From NCBI GenBank assembly GCA_963925675.1, contig CAWUSW010000025.1, positions 3,746 to 67,745 on the forward strand: a DNA stretch of 64,000 nucleotides, written 5' to 3'. This DNA comes from Eutrophocola sp963925675. Lineage in GTDB: Bacteria > Pseudomonadota > Gammaproteobacteria > Pseudomonadales > Pseudohongiellaceae. The notes beneath the pieces were generated by a model. That model was not told the DNA's origin, did not search any database, and saw nothing but the letters and a program-made list of their open reading frames with translations. Positions 24,029-33,012 of this stretch are shown one piece after another (position 1 is the first letter of the stretch; each line of letters opens with the position of its first letter). The translations under genes and the position numbers were made by a program.

Positions 24029-25462
24029 TTATTGGCTAAGTTTTTCTTTCAGCATTTTATTGACCTGCCCCGGGTTGGCTTTTCCCTGTGAGGCCTTCAT
24101 GATCTGACCCACAAAGAAGCCGATAACCTGCTCTTTGCCTTCCTTGAACTGCTGCACCTGATCAGGATTCGCGGCAATAACGTCATCCACCATTTTTTCA
24201 ATGGCGCCGGTATCGGTAACCTGTTTCAGTCCTTTGCTTTCAATAATGCTATCAGCATCGCCTTCGCCGGCAAGCATGGCTTCAAAGACGGTTTTGGCAA
24301 TCTTTGAGGAAATTGTATTGTCGGTGATGCGTTTGATCAGACCGCCCAGTATTTCGGCCGTTACAATACAGTTCGCGATGGAAATTTCTTCCTTGTTCAG
24401 GTAAGCCTGCAGGTCGCCCATTACCCAGTTGGCTGATAATTTGGCATCCTCGCAGGCGTCAACCACTGCTTCGAAATAATTGGCGGATGCCAGATCACTG
24501 GACAGCACCATGGCATCATACTTACTAAGACCATACTGATCCTGGAAACGTTGTTTTTTTACATCCGGTAATTCAGGCAAGGTGGCGCGCACAGTTTCGA
24601 TATAGGCATCATCAATAACTATTGGCAGAAGATCTGGTTCTGGAAAATAGCGGTAATCGTTAGCGACTTCCTTGCTGCGCATTGAACGGGTTTCATGTTT
24701 GTCAGCATCATACAGGCGGGTTTCCTGTTCGATTTTTCCGCCATCTTCAATGATGTCTATTTGCCGTTGTACTTCGATGTTGATGGCTTTTTCTACAAAA
24801 CGGAAAGAGTTGATATTCTTTATTTCGGTGCGGTTTCCCAGTTCAGTAGTGCCTTTGGGGCGCACCGAGACATTGGCATCACAACGCATTGAACCCTGAG
24901 ACATCTCGCCATCTGAAATGTCCAGATAAAGAATAATGGAATGCAGTTTTTTCAGATAAGCGACCGCTTCCTTGGCATTTCTCATATCCGGTTCTGAAAC
25001 GATTTCCAGTAAAGGGGTGCCGGCACGGTTCAGGTCAATGCCGGATTTACCATGAAAATCTTCATGTAATGACTTACCGGCATCTTCTTCCATATGCGCG
25101 CGAGTAACGCCGATAGTTCTTTGCGAGCCGTCTTCCATATTAATCACCAACTCGCCTTTACCCACGATAGGGAAGTCCAGCTGTGATGTTTGATAGCCTT
25201 TGGGTAAGTCAGGATAAAAATAGTTTTTGCGGTCAAAGACAGATTTTTTGCCAATTTCAGCACCGATGGACAGGCCAAATTTAACCGCCATGCGCAGAGC
25301 CTCCGTATTTAACACGGGAAGAGTGCCTGGCATGGCAAGATCGTAAATGCTCGCCTGAGTGTTGGGCTGCGCACCGTATTCGGTGCTGGTGCCGGAAAAT
25401 AACTTGGAGGCCGTGGACAACTGCACATGCACTTCCAGACCAATAACTGTTTCCCATTCCAT
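24029..25462 (-). CDS. gatB: Aspartyl/glutamyl-tRNA amidotransferase subunit B
   Basis: 477 residues, normal length. GatB holds the kinase/transamidase site that converts Glu-tRNA(Gln) or Asp-tRNA(Asn) to the amide form. WETVIGLEVHVQL at the start, the metal-site cysteine position, DLPKGYQTSQ, EEDAGKSLH, DLNRAGTPLLEIVSEPD, MSQGSMRCDANVS and the C-terminal YqeY-like helical tail are present. It is last in gatC-gatA-gatB, in that order on the minus strand. Confidence 0.98.
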   Translation of the reverse strand: MEWETVIGLEVHVQLSTASKLFSGTSTEYGAQPNTQASIYDLAMPGTLPVLNTEALRMAVKFGLSIGAEIGKKSVFDRKNYFYPDLPKGYQTSQLDFPIVGKGELVINMEDGSQRTIGVTRAHMEEDAGKSLHEDFHGKSGIDLNRAGTPLLEIVSEPDMRNAKEAVAYLKKLHSIILYLDISDGEMSQGSMRCDANVSVRPKGTTELGNRTEIKNINSFRFVEKAINIEVQRQIDIIEDGGKIEQETRLYDADKHETRSMRSKEVANDYRYFPEPDLLPIVIDDAYIETVRATLPELPDVKKQRFQDQYGLSKYDAMVLSSDLASANYFEAVVDACEDAKLSANWVMGDLQAYLNKEEISIANCIVTAEILGGLIKRITDNTISSKIAKTVFEAMLAGEGDADSIIESKGLKQVTDTGAIEKMVDDVIAANPDQVQQFKEGKEQVIGFFVGQIMKASQGKANPGQVNKMLKEKLSQ

Positions 25463-25512
25463 CTGAATTCTCTTTTACCTTTTAATGATTAATTACGCTG
25501 CCAAACCGACTG

Positions 25513-26958
25513 CTAGACTGGTGATTTTTCATGCCAGTCAGTAGCTTGCTGAAATTTGTGTGCCACATTTAATAATTGTGACTCGGCGAAATCCTTACCA
25601 ACAATTTGCAGACCAATGGGTAAGCCATTCAATAGTCCGGCTGGTATTGAAATGCCGGGTAAGCCAGCAAGATTGACAGCAATGGTGTAGATGTCTTCAA
25701 GATACATGGTCACCGGATCGTCATTTTTGGAGCCGATGGCAAACGCTGTGTGCGGGGAGGTGGGTCCCATGATGACATCGACTTCCTGAAAAGCTTTTTC
25801 AAAATCATTTTTGATTAAACGGCGAATTTTTTGTGCCTTGATGTAATAGGCATCGTAATAGCCGGCAGAAAGAGCGTAAGTGCCTACCATGATGCGGCGT
25901 TTCACTTCAGTACCAAAGCCTTCGCTGCGCGTACGTTTATACATGTCCTCTAGGTTTGCCGGGTTCTCACAGCGGTAACCATAACGCACGCCATCGTAGC
26001 GAGATAAATTTGCAGATGCTTCAGCCGGCGCGATGACGTAGTAGGCAGAGACCGACAGGTGGCTGTTTGGCAGGCTGATTTCTTTTACTGTAGCGCCGAG
26101 TTTTTCAAATTCCGCAACGGCGTCTCGTATGCATTGTTCTGCAGTGGCATCCAGGCCTTCAGAAAAATGCTGAACCGGGAGGCCGATTTTTAGACCGGTA
26201 AGTGGTTTGTCGATATCGGCAGTATAATCTTCAACAGGTCTGTCACTACTGGTGGAATCTTTTGGGTCAACACCGGCCATTACATTCAGCATCATGGCAG
26301 CGTCTTCAGCAGTTTGTGTCATGGTGCCTGCCTGATCAAGACTTGAGGCAAAAGCTACCATACCCCAGCGTGAGACGCGGCCGTAAGTTGGTTTTAAACC
26401 GGTTATTCCGGTAAAAGAGGCGGGTTGGCGAATTGAGCCGCCGGTGTCTGTGGCTGTTGCGCCTGCGCATAACCTTCCGGAAACAGCAGCTGCAGAGCCG
26501 CCGGAAGATCCGCCGGGAACCAGCTCACGATTCCAGGGGTTTCTTACCGGTCCGTAGAAACTGGTTTCGTTTGAAGAGCCCATGGCAAATTCATCCATAT
26601 TGGTTTTACCCAAGGTGACAGTGCCGGCGTTAATAAAGTTTTCTACGACAGTGGCGTTGTAAGGTGCTATGAAATTATCCAGCATTTTAGAGCCGCACGA
26701 AGTACGAATGCCTTGTGTACAGAACAAATCTTTATGGGCAATAGGAACACCGGTCAGCGGGCCAGCATTTCCCTGGCTTCTGGTTTCATCTGCCGCTTGT
26801 GCCTGTGACAGTGCTAATTCATCGCACACTGTGATGTAGGCGTTAAGGTCGCCATTTTGTTTGGCGATTTCCTGTAAATATTCCTGTGTTAGTTCAACAC
26901 TGGAAAATTCGCCGGAGCCTAGTGCCCTGGATATTTGTGCCAGGCCTAAATTAATCAT
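25513..26958 (-). CDS. gatA: Aspartyl/glutamyl-tRNA amidotransferase subunit A
   Basis: 481 residues, amidase-signature family; it releases ammonia from glutamine for GatB. The Ser-cisSer-Lys triad is visible: Lys in PIAHKDLFC, the Gly/Ser-rich loop VPGGSSGGSAAAVSG, and TDTGGSIRQPAS with the nucleophile. Length and order within gatCAB are standard. There are 50 bp to gatB and 110 bp from gatC. Confidence 0.98.
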   Translation of the reverse strand: MINLGLAQISRALGSGEFSSVELTQEYLQEIAKQNGDLNAYITVCDELALSQAQAADETRSQGNAGPLTGVPIAHKDLFCTQGIRTSCGSKMLDNFIAPYNATVVENFINAGTVTLGKTNMDEFAMGSSNETSFYGPVRNPWNRELVPGGSSGGSAAAVSGRLCAGATATDTGGSIRQPASFTGITGLKPTYGRVSRWGMVAFASSLDQAGTMTQTAEDAAMMLNVMAGVDPKDSTSSDRPVEDYTADIDKPLTGLKIGLPVQHFSEGLDATAEQCIRDAVAEFEKLGATVKEISLPNSHLSVSAYYVIAPAEASANLSRYDGVRYGYRCENPANLEDMYKRTRSEGFGTEVKRRIMVGTYALSAGYYDAYYIKAQKIRRLIKNDFEKAFQEVDVIMGPTSPHTAFAIGSKNDDPVTMYLEDIYTIAVNLAGLPGISIPAGLLNGLPIGLQIVGKDFAESQLLNVAHKFQQATDWHEKSPV

Positions 26959-27068
26959 TTTTACAGATCCTGATGCAAAGTCTGTTCATGCAGTAATTTG
27001 TGAACAGCTGTTTTTGTAGTTAAGCGGGTTTGAAAATATTGGTGTCAGACTGATTCTGCTAGCAGAAA

Positions 27069-27356
27069 TCATTCAATGACTTTCGGTACCAGATACAGAC
27101 CGTCTTCGGTTTCCGGTGCAATTTTCTGCAATTCATCCCGTTGATTACTTTCTGTTACCACGTCTTCTCGCAGGCGTTGAACAGCATCAAAGGCATGGGC
27201 CAAAGGCTCTACATTGTCAGTGTCGACAGATTGCATCTGATCGATAAGGCTCAAAATGTTCGAAATACTGCCTGCGGCTTCCTGTTTTTCCTCATCGGTA
27301 AGATGAAGGCGGGCAAGATGGGCAATATTTTCCACATCGCCTAGTTCAATTGACAT
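27069..27356 (-). CDS. gatC: Aspartyl/glutamyl-tRNA amidotransferase subunit C
   Basis: 95 residues from the ATG at 27356, which has TTGGAG 7 bp upstream; an in-frame TTG four codons earlier lies inside that ribosome site and is rejected. VENIAHLARLHLTDEE and SNILSLIDQMQSVDTDNVEP, and the end EDGLYLVPKVIE, are typical. GatC wraps around and stabilises GatA-GatB. First gene of the cluster, divergent from mreB. Confidence 0.96.
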   Translation of the reverse strand: MSIELGDVENIAHLARLHLTDEEKQEAAGSISNILSLIDQMQSVDTDNVEPLAHAFDAVQRLREDVVTESNQRDELQKIAPETEDGLYLVPKVIE

Positions 27357-27459
27357 GTCAGACTCCAAAATTTAATAAGGGCAAAATCCGGGTAACAAGG
27401 TGATCTAAATCTGACAAATCAGATTTAATTCTTGCTCTAAGTAGTTGTGATTGCTAGAG

Positions 27460-27488
27460 TTGCCCGAGCTGAATCCGGTGATTATACT
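27460..27488 (+). promoter_or_regulatory. Sigma-70 promoter of mreB
   Basis: TTGCCC, 17 bp, TATACT, about 108 bp before the mreB ATG. A CTGACAAATCAG hairpin lies just upstream, at 27411-27422. Confidence 0.6.
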
Positions 27489-27596
27489 GGAATAATAACT
27501 AATAGAGCCAATCCCTCCACACAATTATTTAATTGCTGAATTATGCGCATAACTAATTGAAAAATAATAGAAAATAAATAGAGGTTTTCTAAAGCA

Positions 27597-28634
27597 ATGT
27601 TGAAGAAATTACGCGGTATGTTTTCCAACGATTTGTCGATCGATTTGGGAACTGCGAATACCCTGATTTATGTCCGTGACCAGGGGATCGTGCTGAACGA
27701 ACCTTCAGTAGTTTCAATCCGCATCCACAACGGTCAGAAAACGGTCACCGCTGTAGGATCTGATGCAAAACGCATGTTAGGAAGAACCCCGGGCAACATT
27801 ACTGCAATCCGTCCTTTAAAAGATGGGGTTATTGCGGATTTCCAAGTGACTGAGAAAATGTTGCAGCATTTTATTCATAAAGTTCATGAGAACAGTTTTA
27901 TCAGGCCAAGCCCACGAGTATTGGTTTGTGTCCCTTGTAAATCCACACAGGTTGAACGTCGTGCAATTCGCGAATCTGTCATGAGTGCCGGTGCACGTGA
28001 AGTGCGTCTCATTGAAGAACCCATGGCTGCCGCCATTGGTGCAGGACTGCCAGTTGATCAGGCCAGTGGTTCCATGGTGGTAGATATTGGTGGTGGAACC
28101 ACAGAAATTGCCATTATTTCTTTAAATGGTGTTGTGTATTCAGAATCTGTCCGTGTTGGTGGCGATCGTTTTGATGAAGCTATCACTACCCATGTGCGTC
28201 GTAATTATGGCAGCCTGATTGGTGATGCCACTGCTGAACGCATCAAGAAGGAAATTGGTTGTGCCTTCCATAGTGACGAAATTCGCGAAATAGATGTGCG
28301 TGGTCGTAATCTGGCAGAAGGGGTGCCGCGCAGTTTTACTCTTAACAGTGATGAAATTCTGGAAGCCCTTCAGGAACCTTTGTCCTCAATTGTTCAGGCG
28401 GTTAAAAGCGCCCTGGAACAATCTCCTCCTGAACTGGCATCTGATATTGCAGAAAGCGGGCTGGTACTCACTGGTGGTGGAGCCTTGCTGAGAGATCTGG
28501 ACAAGCTGCTTAGTGAAGAAACAGGCTTGCCGGTAATCGTAGCAGATGACCCTTTGACCTGTGTTGCCAGAGGTGGCGGCAGGGCCATGGAACTCATGGA
28601 TGCCCATGATCTTGATTTGTTAACGCTGGAATAA
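27597..28634 (+). CDS. mreB: Rod shape-determining protein MreB
   Basis: 345 residues, actin-like. Phosphate-1 loop SIDLGTANTLIYV, AGAREVRLIEEPMAAAIGAG, phosphate-2 VVDIGGGTTEIAII and the adenosine loop LTGGGALLRDLD are present. It forms membrane-bound filaments that steer cell-wall elongation with MreC, MreD, PBP2 and RodA. First gene of mreBCD. Confidence 0.98.
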   Translation: MLKKLRGMFSNDLSIDLGTANTLIYVRDQGIVLNEPSVVSIRIHNGQKTVTAVGSDAKRMLGRTPGNITAIRPLKDGVIADFQVTEKMLQHFIHKVHENSFIRPSPRVLVCVPCKSTQVERRAIRESVMSAGAREVRLIEEPMAAAIGAGLPVDQASGSMVVDIGGGTTEIAIISLNGVVYSESVRVGGDRFDEAITTHVRRNYGSLIGDATAERIKKEIGCAFHSDEIREIDVRGRNLAEGVPRSFTLNSDEILEALQEPLSSIVQAVKSALEQSPPELASDIAESGLVLTGGGALLRDLDKLLSEETGLPVIVADDPLTCVARGGGRAMELMDAHDLDLLTLE

Positions 28635-28687
28635 AATAATTTAACAGTATTAGACCGGGGGTCGAACTGCGATCTTCGCTTGAGTCG

Positions 28688-28774
28688 GATAAAAGATAAA
28701 GGATAAAAGATAAAGGCGGTATTGTTCCGGCTTAACCGCACTTTATTACCTTTATTACCTTTATTACCTTTATC
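28688..28774. repeat. Heptamer element between mreB and mreC
   Basis: Plus arm: GATAAAA, GATAAAG, GATAAAA, GATAAAG (28688-28715). After 26 bp containing GCGGT...ACCGC comes an inverted arm CTTTATTACC made of three 9-bp units TTTATTACC plus TTTATCC (28742-28775). The two arms can pair in part, giving a long hairpin inside the mreBCD operon. Confidence 0.85.
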
Positions 28775-28812
28775 CTCAATCTTTCATCTGTTGGTAAGTA
28801 GAGGTTCGGTAA

Positions 28813-29631
28813 ATTAAATCTCTATTCGTACAAAGCACTTCTCAAGGTTACCGATTACTCGGTCTTGCTCTGCTGTCCATGATAATGATGCTTGCGGACA
28901 GTCGCTTCAGTTATCTCTCCAAAGTGCGTTTCTATGCTTCCTATCTTGTTACGCCATTACATTTTCTGGCTGATACCCCGCGATCCATTTCAGATTCAGT
29001 GAGTAACAACTTCCAAAGTCGTAGTTACCTGATTTCGGAAAACCAGCGCTTTAAGGAGCAGCTGTTGATGCAGCAGTTCCAGTTGCAGAAACTTGAGCAT
29101 CTGAAAGCAGAGAATATGCGCCTGAACGAACTGCTCAATGCCTCAAGCATAGTCGATGAACGTGTGGTTCAGGCTCAGCTCACCGGTGAATCCCCTGACC
29201 CGTTTACCAAACGCGTTCTCATTAACAAGGGTAGCCTAGAAGATGTTTATATCGGCCAGCCTGTAATCGATGCTTTTGGTCTAATGGGGCAGATAGTGGA
29301 TGTGGAGCCTTACGACAGTTGGGTGTTGTTAATCACTGATCCCCAGCATTCGACACCCGTTCAAATAAACCGCAATGGTAATCGAGCCATTGCAACGGGC
29401 ACCCAGGACTCCCTGCAGCGCCTGGAGTTAAATAATATTTCCGACACTTTTGATGTGATAGTGGGAGATGTCCTTGTTACCTCAGGGTTTGGCGGACGTT
29501 TTCCGGCAGGCTATCCGGTAGGTGTGGTGAGCAGTGTGTTGCATGATCCCGGCGAACCTTTTGCCACAGTAATTGTTGAGCCAACCGCGCAGCTTGATCG
29601 CAGTCGTAACGTATTGTTGTTGTTCAAATAA
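28813..29631 (+). CDS. mreC: Rod shape-determining protein MreC (probable ATT start)
   Basis: 272 residues if translation begins at ATT 28813: the frame is open from there, AGAGG lies 8 bp upstream at 28800-28804, and the added N-terminus (I/M-KSLFVQSTSQGYRLLGLALLS, first residues before the ATG) completes the membrane helix and the FxxGPS-like start expected of MreC. The first ATG, 28879, has no ribosome site and would cut off half of that helix. After it come a coiled coil (about residues 70-105, with LQKLEHLKAENMRLNELL) and the two beta-barrel domains ending in ATVIVEPTAQLDRSRNVLLL. MreC links MreB to the periplasmic wall enzymes. Confidence 0.93.
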   Translation: MKSLFVQSTSQGYRLLGLALLSMIMMLADSRFSYLSKVRFYASYLVTPLHFLADTPRSISDSVSNNFQSRSYLISENQRFKEQLLMQQFQLQKLEHLKAENMRLNELLNASSIVDERVVQAQLTGESPDPFTKRVLINKGSLEDVYIGQPVIDAFGLMGQIVDVEPYDSWVLLITDPQHSTPVQINRNGNRAIATGTQDSLQRLELNNISDTFDVIVGDVLVTSGFGGRFPAGYPVGVVSSVLHDPGEPFATVIVEPTAQLDRSRNVLLLFK

Positions 29632-29667
29632 ATGCTCAACTCTGAATTTAAATTAAGGCATTAGGGC

Positions 29668-30165
29668 ATGGCACAAAAATTCAACAAGCATCATGGTGGC
29701 TGGGTAATCACAGCGACCTTTGTGCTGGCGGCCTTGTTTACGGTGCTGCCTTTGCCAGAATGGCTGGAAGCCTATCGCCCCGAATGGGTGGCCCTGGTAG
29801 TTATTTACTGGGTGATCGCCTTACCTCACAGACTAGGGCTATTTACTGCCTGGATGGTCGGCTTTTTTGTTGATGTTCTGGAAGGTTCATTACTGGGACT
29901 CAATGCGCTCGCTCTGGCACTGGTCGCTTATCTTGCCTTGAGTCTCTACCAGCGGATGCGCATGTTCACTGCAATCCAGCAAAGCAGCACCATTTTGATT
30001 CTGGTGGGTATACACCAGCTCCTGTCTTTCTGGGTACTGACAGCCAATAGCCAGAACACAGCGCCGAATCTCATATTCATGATTTCAGCACTATCCAGCG
30101 CCATTATCTGGCCATTTATATTCTTCGGCCTGCGTTATATCCGACGAACATTTAATGTTGTCTGA
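29668..30165 (+). CDS. mreD: Rod shape-determining protein MreD
   Basis: 165 residues, about five membrane helices (ATFVLAALFTVLPLP, EWVALVVIYWVIALP, FTAWMVGFFVDVLEGSLLG, ALALALVAYLALSLYQRM and others). RPEWVALVVIYWVIALP and GFFVDVLEGSLLG match the family. Inner-membrane partner of MreC, 36 bp after it. Confidence 0.96.
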   Translation: MAQKFNKHHGGWVITATFVLAALFTVLPLPEWLEAYRPEWVALVVIYWVIALPHRLGLFTAWMVGFFVDVLEGSLLGLNALALALVAYLALSLYQRMRMFTAIQQSSTILILVGIHQLLSFWVLTANSQNTAPNLIFMISALSSAIIWPFIFFGLRYIRRTFNVV

Positions 30166-30261
30166 ATTCAGGCCAGCTTGCTGTGGCAAAAGTCGCTCGG
30201 ACCTCTATATAATCCCCTGATAATCATTTAATACGACGGCAAAGTCGCTAGGGGATGGGAA

Positions 30262-32400
30262 ATGTTCAAGACACTACAATTCAAGGTTATAAGTATTTTA
30301 CTGTTGGCAGGATTTCTTGCGGCTTGCGGAAATGATGATGCCACAAGTCCTGAAACGTCTGTGACGACTGCAGTTGATACCTCTGCTGCTGCAAACAGTC
30401 CGGCACCACAAACAAATCCCCTTAATACCGATCCTATGGCTTTGCCGCCAAGCGGTGAATGGCCCACCAATGGTGGATCTTTTTATAATCAGCGCTGGTC
30501 GCCGCTGGATCAAATTAATCGTGACAACATCAGTCAGCTAAAAGCTGAATGGCGGGTGCATTTAAATGGTTCCGGTATGGAGACCAAGTATTCAGCAGAG
30601 GGCACCCCACTTTATAAGGATGGTGTTTTGTATATGACCACAGGCGACTCTGATGTTTTTGCTGTTAGCCTGGAAAGTGGAGAGATAATTTGGGATTACG
30701 ACTCGGTGTTTCCTGAAGGCATGGGGCAGCAAGTGTGCTGCGGCTGGGATAATCGCGGCGTTGCTTTAGGTGATGGCAAGGTGTTTGTCGGCCAACTGGA
30801 TGCCAGACTGGTAGCCCTTGATGAAGTCAGCGGAGAGGTAAGTTGGGAGACCCAGAGTGTGCGTTGGGAAGATGGCTACAGTATTACCGGTGCCCCTCTA
30901 TATTATGACGGCATGGTGATCACCGGTTATTCGGGTGCTGAAAAAGGGGTGCGCGGTCTTGTGGAAGCCTTTGATTCTCAAACAGGCGAAAATCTGTGGA
31001 CCTTTTATACTGTTCCGGGACCCGGAGAATTCGGTCACGACACCTGGCCTGCAGACAGTAATGTCTGGGAATTCGGCGGTGGTACTGTTTGGCAGACCCC
31101 GGCAGTGGATCCTGAGCTTGACCTGATTTACTTTTCCACGGGCAATCCCGGACCGGACATGAACGGCAAAATCAGGGAGGGTGATAATTTATTCACTGCA
31201 TCCATTGTCGCCGTTGATGCTCATACTGGAGAATACCGCTGGCACTTCCAGCAGGTGCACCATGACCTTTGGGATTACGACGCGCCAAACCCTGTCATTC
31301 TGTTTGATATGGAATTTGAAGGAGAGACACGTAAAGCCATTGCCGAGGCAGGTAAAACCGGTTGGGTATATATCCTCGACAGGATCACCGGGGAACCGAT
31401 TGTTGGTATCGAGGAAAAGCCGGTGCCGCAACTTTCAGAACAATTCACCTCTCCGACGCAGCCTTACCCTGTAGGGGATGCTTTTATTCCGCAGTTTGTT
31501 GATGTGGCTCCCGAAGGTACGGTACTGGTTAATCAGGGCAGGATATTTACTCCCTTCCTTTATGAACCAGTTCTGGTGCAACCGGGACTGGCTGGTGGTG
31601 CCAACTGGGCGCCCAGTGCTTATGATCCGACGCGCCAGACTATGTATATTTGTGCCTCTGAATCTTCGATTGTGCTCTATATGGAAGACACTGACGTCCC
31701 TGAACAGCACAGTGGAGAAACATGGACTGGCGGTAATTTTGGTGGTTCAAAAAGACCCACAGTAGGTATTGTTGCGGCTGTGGATATGACCACCAATAAA
31801 CTGGTGTGGCAGTATCGATGGCAGGATCCCTGCTATAGCGGATTTTTGTCCACCGCTGGCGATTTACTCTTTGTTGGCCGTAATGACGGCAGGTTGACAG
31901 CTCTGGATACCGATACGGGCATGGAGGTTTGGGATTTCCAGACCGGCGCCGGCGCGAACGCACCAGCCATCACCTTTCAGGACAATGGGAAACAATACAT
32001 CGCTTCCTACTCTGGCGGCAACCTGTTCCAGGGATCAGCGCATGGCGACAGCTTGTGGTTGTTTTCCCTGGACGGGCAAATGGAAGAAACGACGCCCGGT
32101 GACACCTTGCCGATATTAACTAACGCTACAGGTGACACACCTCAGGTAGTTTTTGCTGAAGGAGAGGCAGATATTGATGCCGGAGAAGTACTTTACCAGC
32201 AGACCTGTCTGCCATGCCATGGCGATGACGGTTTGGGAGGGCATAACAATGCCTTGCCGCTCAATAACCTGACTGATATTCGCGATGCTATAACTGTGGT
32301 GTCTTCTGGCAGAAATAATATGCCTAATTTCACCGGTGCATTGACGCCTGAGCAAATCAGGGATGTCAGTGGCTTTGTTGTTAATCGTTTATTTCAATGA
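30262..32400 (+). CDS. Quinohemoprotein (PQQ + haem c) alcohol dehydrogenase, lipoprotein
   Basis: 712 residues. Signal peptide with lipobox LAAC (Cys22), a Thr/Ser/Ala/Pro linker, then the eight-bladed PQQ domain (about 60-600) and a C-terminal cytochrome c domain with CLPCH and a likely axial Met in NNMPNF. Vicinal cysteines in QQVCCGWDNRG form the disulfide ring over PQQ found in alcohol dehydrogenases; REGDNLFTASIVAVD and VHHDLWDYDAPNP fit the active-site side. Family role: periplasmic oxidation of primary alcohols or similar, electrons going to the haem. Being a lipoprotein is unusual and suggests membrane attachment. It overlaps the next gene by 4 bp. Confidence 0.92.
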   Translation: MFKTLQFKVISILLLAGFLAACGNDDATSPETSVTTAVDTSAAANSPAPQTNPLNTDPMALPPSGEWPTNGGSFYNQRWSPLDQINRDNISQLKAEWRVHLNGSGMETKYSAEGTPLYKDGVLYMTTGDSDVFAVSLESGEIIWDYDSVFPEGMGQQVCCGWDNRGVALGDGKVFVGQLDARLVALDEVSGEVSWETQSVRWEDGYSITGAPLYYDGMVITGYSGAEKGVRGLVEAFDSQTGENLWTFYTVPGPGEFGHDTWPADSNVWEFGGGTVWQTPAVDPELDLIYFSTGNPGPDMNGKIREGDNLFTASIVAVDAHTGEYRWHFQQVHHDLWDYDAPNPVILFDMEFEGETRKAIAEAGKTGWVYILDRITGEPIVGIEEKPVPQLSEQFTSPTQPYPVGDAFIPQFVDVAPEGTVLVNQGRIFTPFLYEPVLVQPGLAGGANWAPSAYDPTRQTMYICASESSIVLYMEDTDVPEQHSGETWTGGNFGGSKRPTVGIVAAVDMTTNKLVWQYRWQDPCYSGFLSTAGDLLFVGRNDGRLTALDTDTGMEVWDFQTGAGANAPAITFQDNGKQYIASYSGGNLFQGSAHGDSLWLFSLDGQMEETTPGDTLPILTNATGDTPQVVFAEGEADIDAGEVLYQQTCLPCHGDDGLGGHNNALPLNNLTDIRDAITVVSSGRNNMPNFTGALTPEQIRDVSGFVVNRLFQ

Positions 32401-32936
32401 ATTCAGATTGTCGTATGATTTCCCGAACCAGCATTGTTTTTGTTTTCCTTCTTGCTCTTTCAGCTTGCGCCACTGATTTTGAAATTCTGGAATGGCCTGA
32501 AGGGGGCTACCCCAGAAATTATTTTGAGGCGGTCTTTCAGGAAGATGATCTGGCACGGCAATATCAATCTGAAGATGATTATCTGTTATGGGTTACACGT
32601 TTTTATAATGGTTACAGTTTGGCCCCGGGCTGGCTAAATTTGACCGAACAGGTAAAAGACAGGCTGGATGAACCTTACCGTTCAGAAGTCTCTGCGAAGC
32701 TTTATCATCTTGGCGGCCGGATTGGTATCGAATGGGCCAAGGATAATGCGGTGAGAGTACTTGATACGCGAAATGCAGCAGTTTGGCGTGATGCGCTGAT
32801 AGAGGCGCTCAGCCAGAATGATCTTGATAACTATATTATCCGTGTCGAAGAAGATATTGGAAGTTTGTTTACAGGAGACCTGAACAAGGAAGATATTACC
32901 TTTGAAAGATACTACATAGATGATTTTGCGTTTTAA
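32397..32936 (+). CDS. Lipoprotein of unknown function coupled to the quinohemoprotein gene
   Basis: 179 residues from ATG 32397, overlapping the upstream stop (ATGA); an in-frame ATG at 32415 gives a tidier signal peptide (MISRTSIVFVFLLALSAC, lipobox LSAC). The mature part is acidic with many aromatic residues (DDYLLWVTRFYNGYSLAPGW, LYHLGGRIGIEWAKDNAVRV) and looks helical. I do not recognise a family. The tight coupling suggests it assists or anchors the dehydrogenase. Confidence 0.8.
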   Translation: MNSDCRMISRTSIVFVFLLALSACATDFEILEWPEGGYPRNYFEAVFQEDDLARQYQSEDDYLLWVTRFYNGYSLAPGWLNLTEQVKDRLDEPYRSEVSAKLYHLGGRIGIEWAKDNAVRVLDTRNAAVWRDALIEALSQNDLDNYIIRVEEDIGSLFTGDLNKEDITFERYYIDDFAF

Positions 32937-33012
32937 GTCTGGTTAAACAACTGATCCAACAATGCGGAATAATATTAATGACAGATAATTCCTGCCTGTC
33001 AAAGAGCAATCA

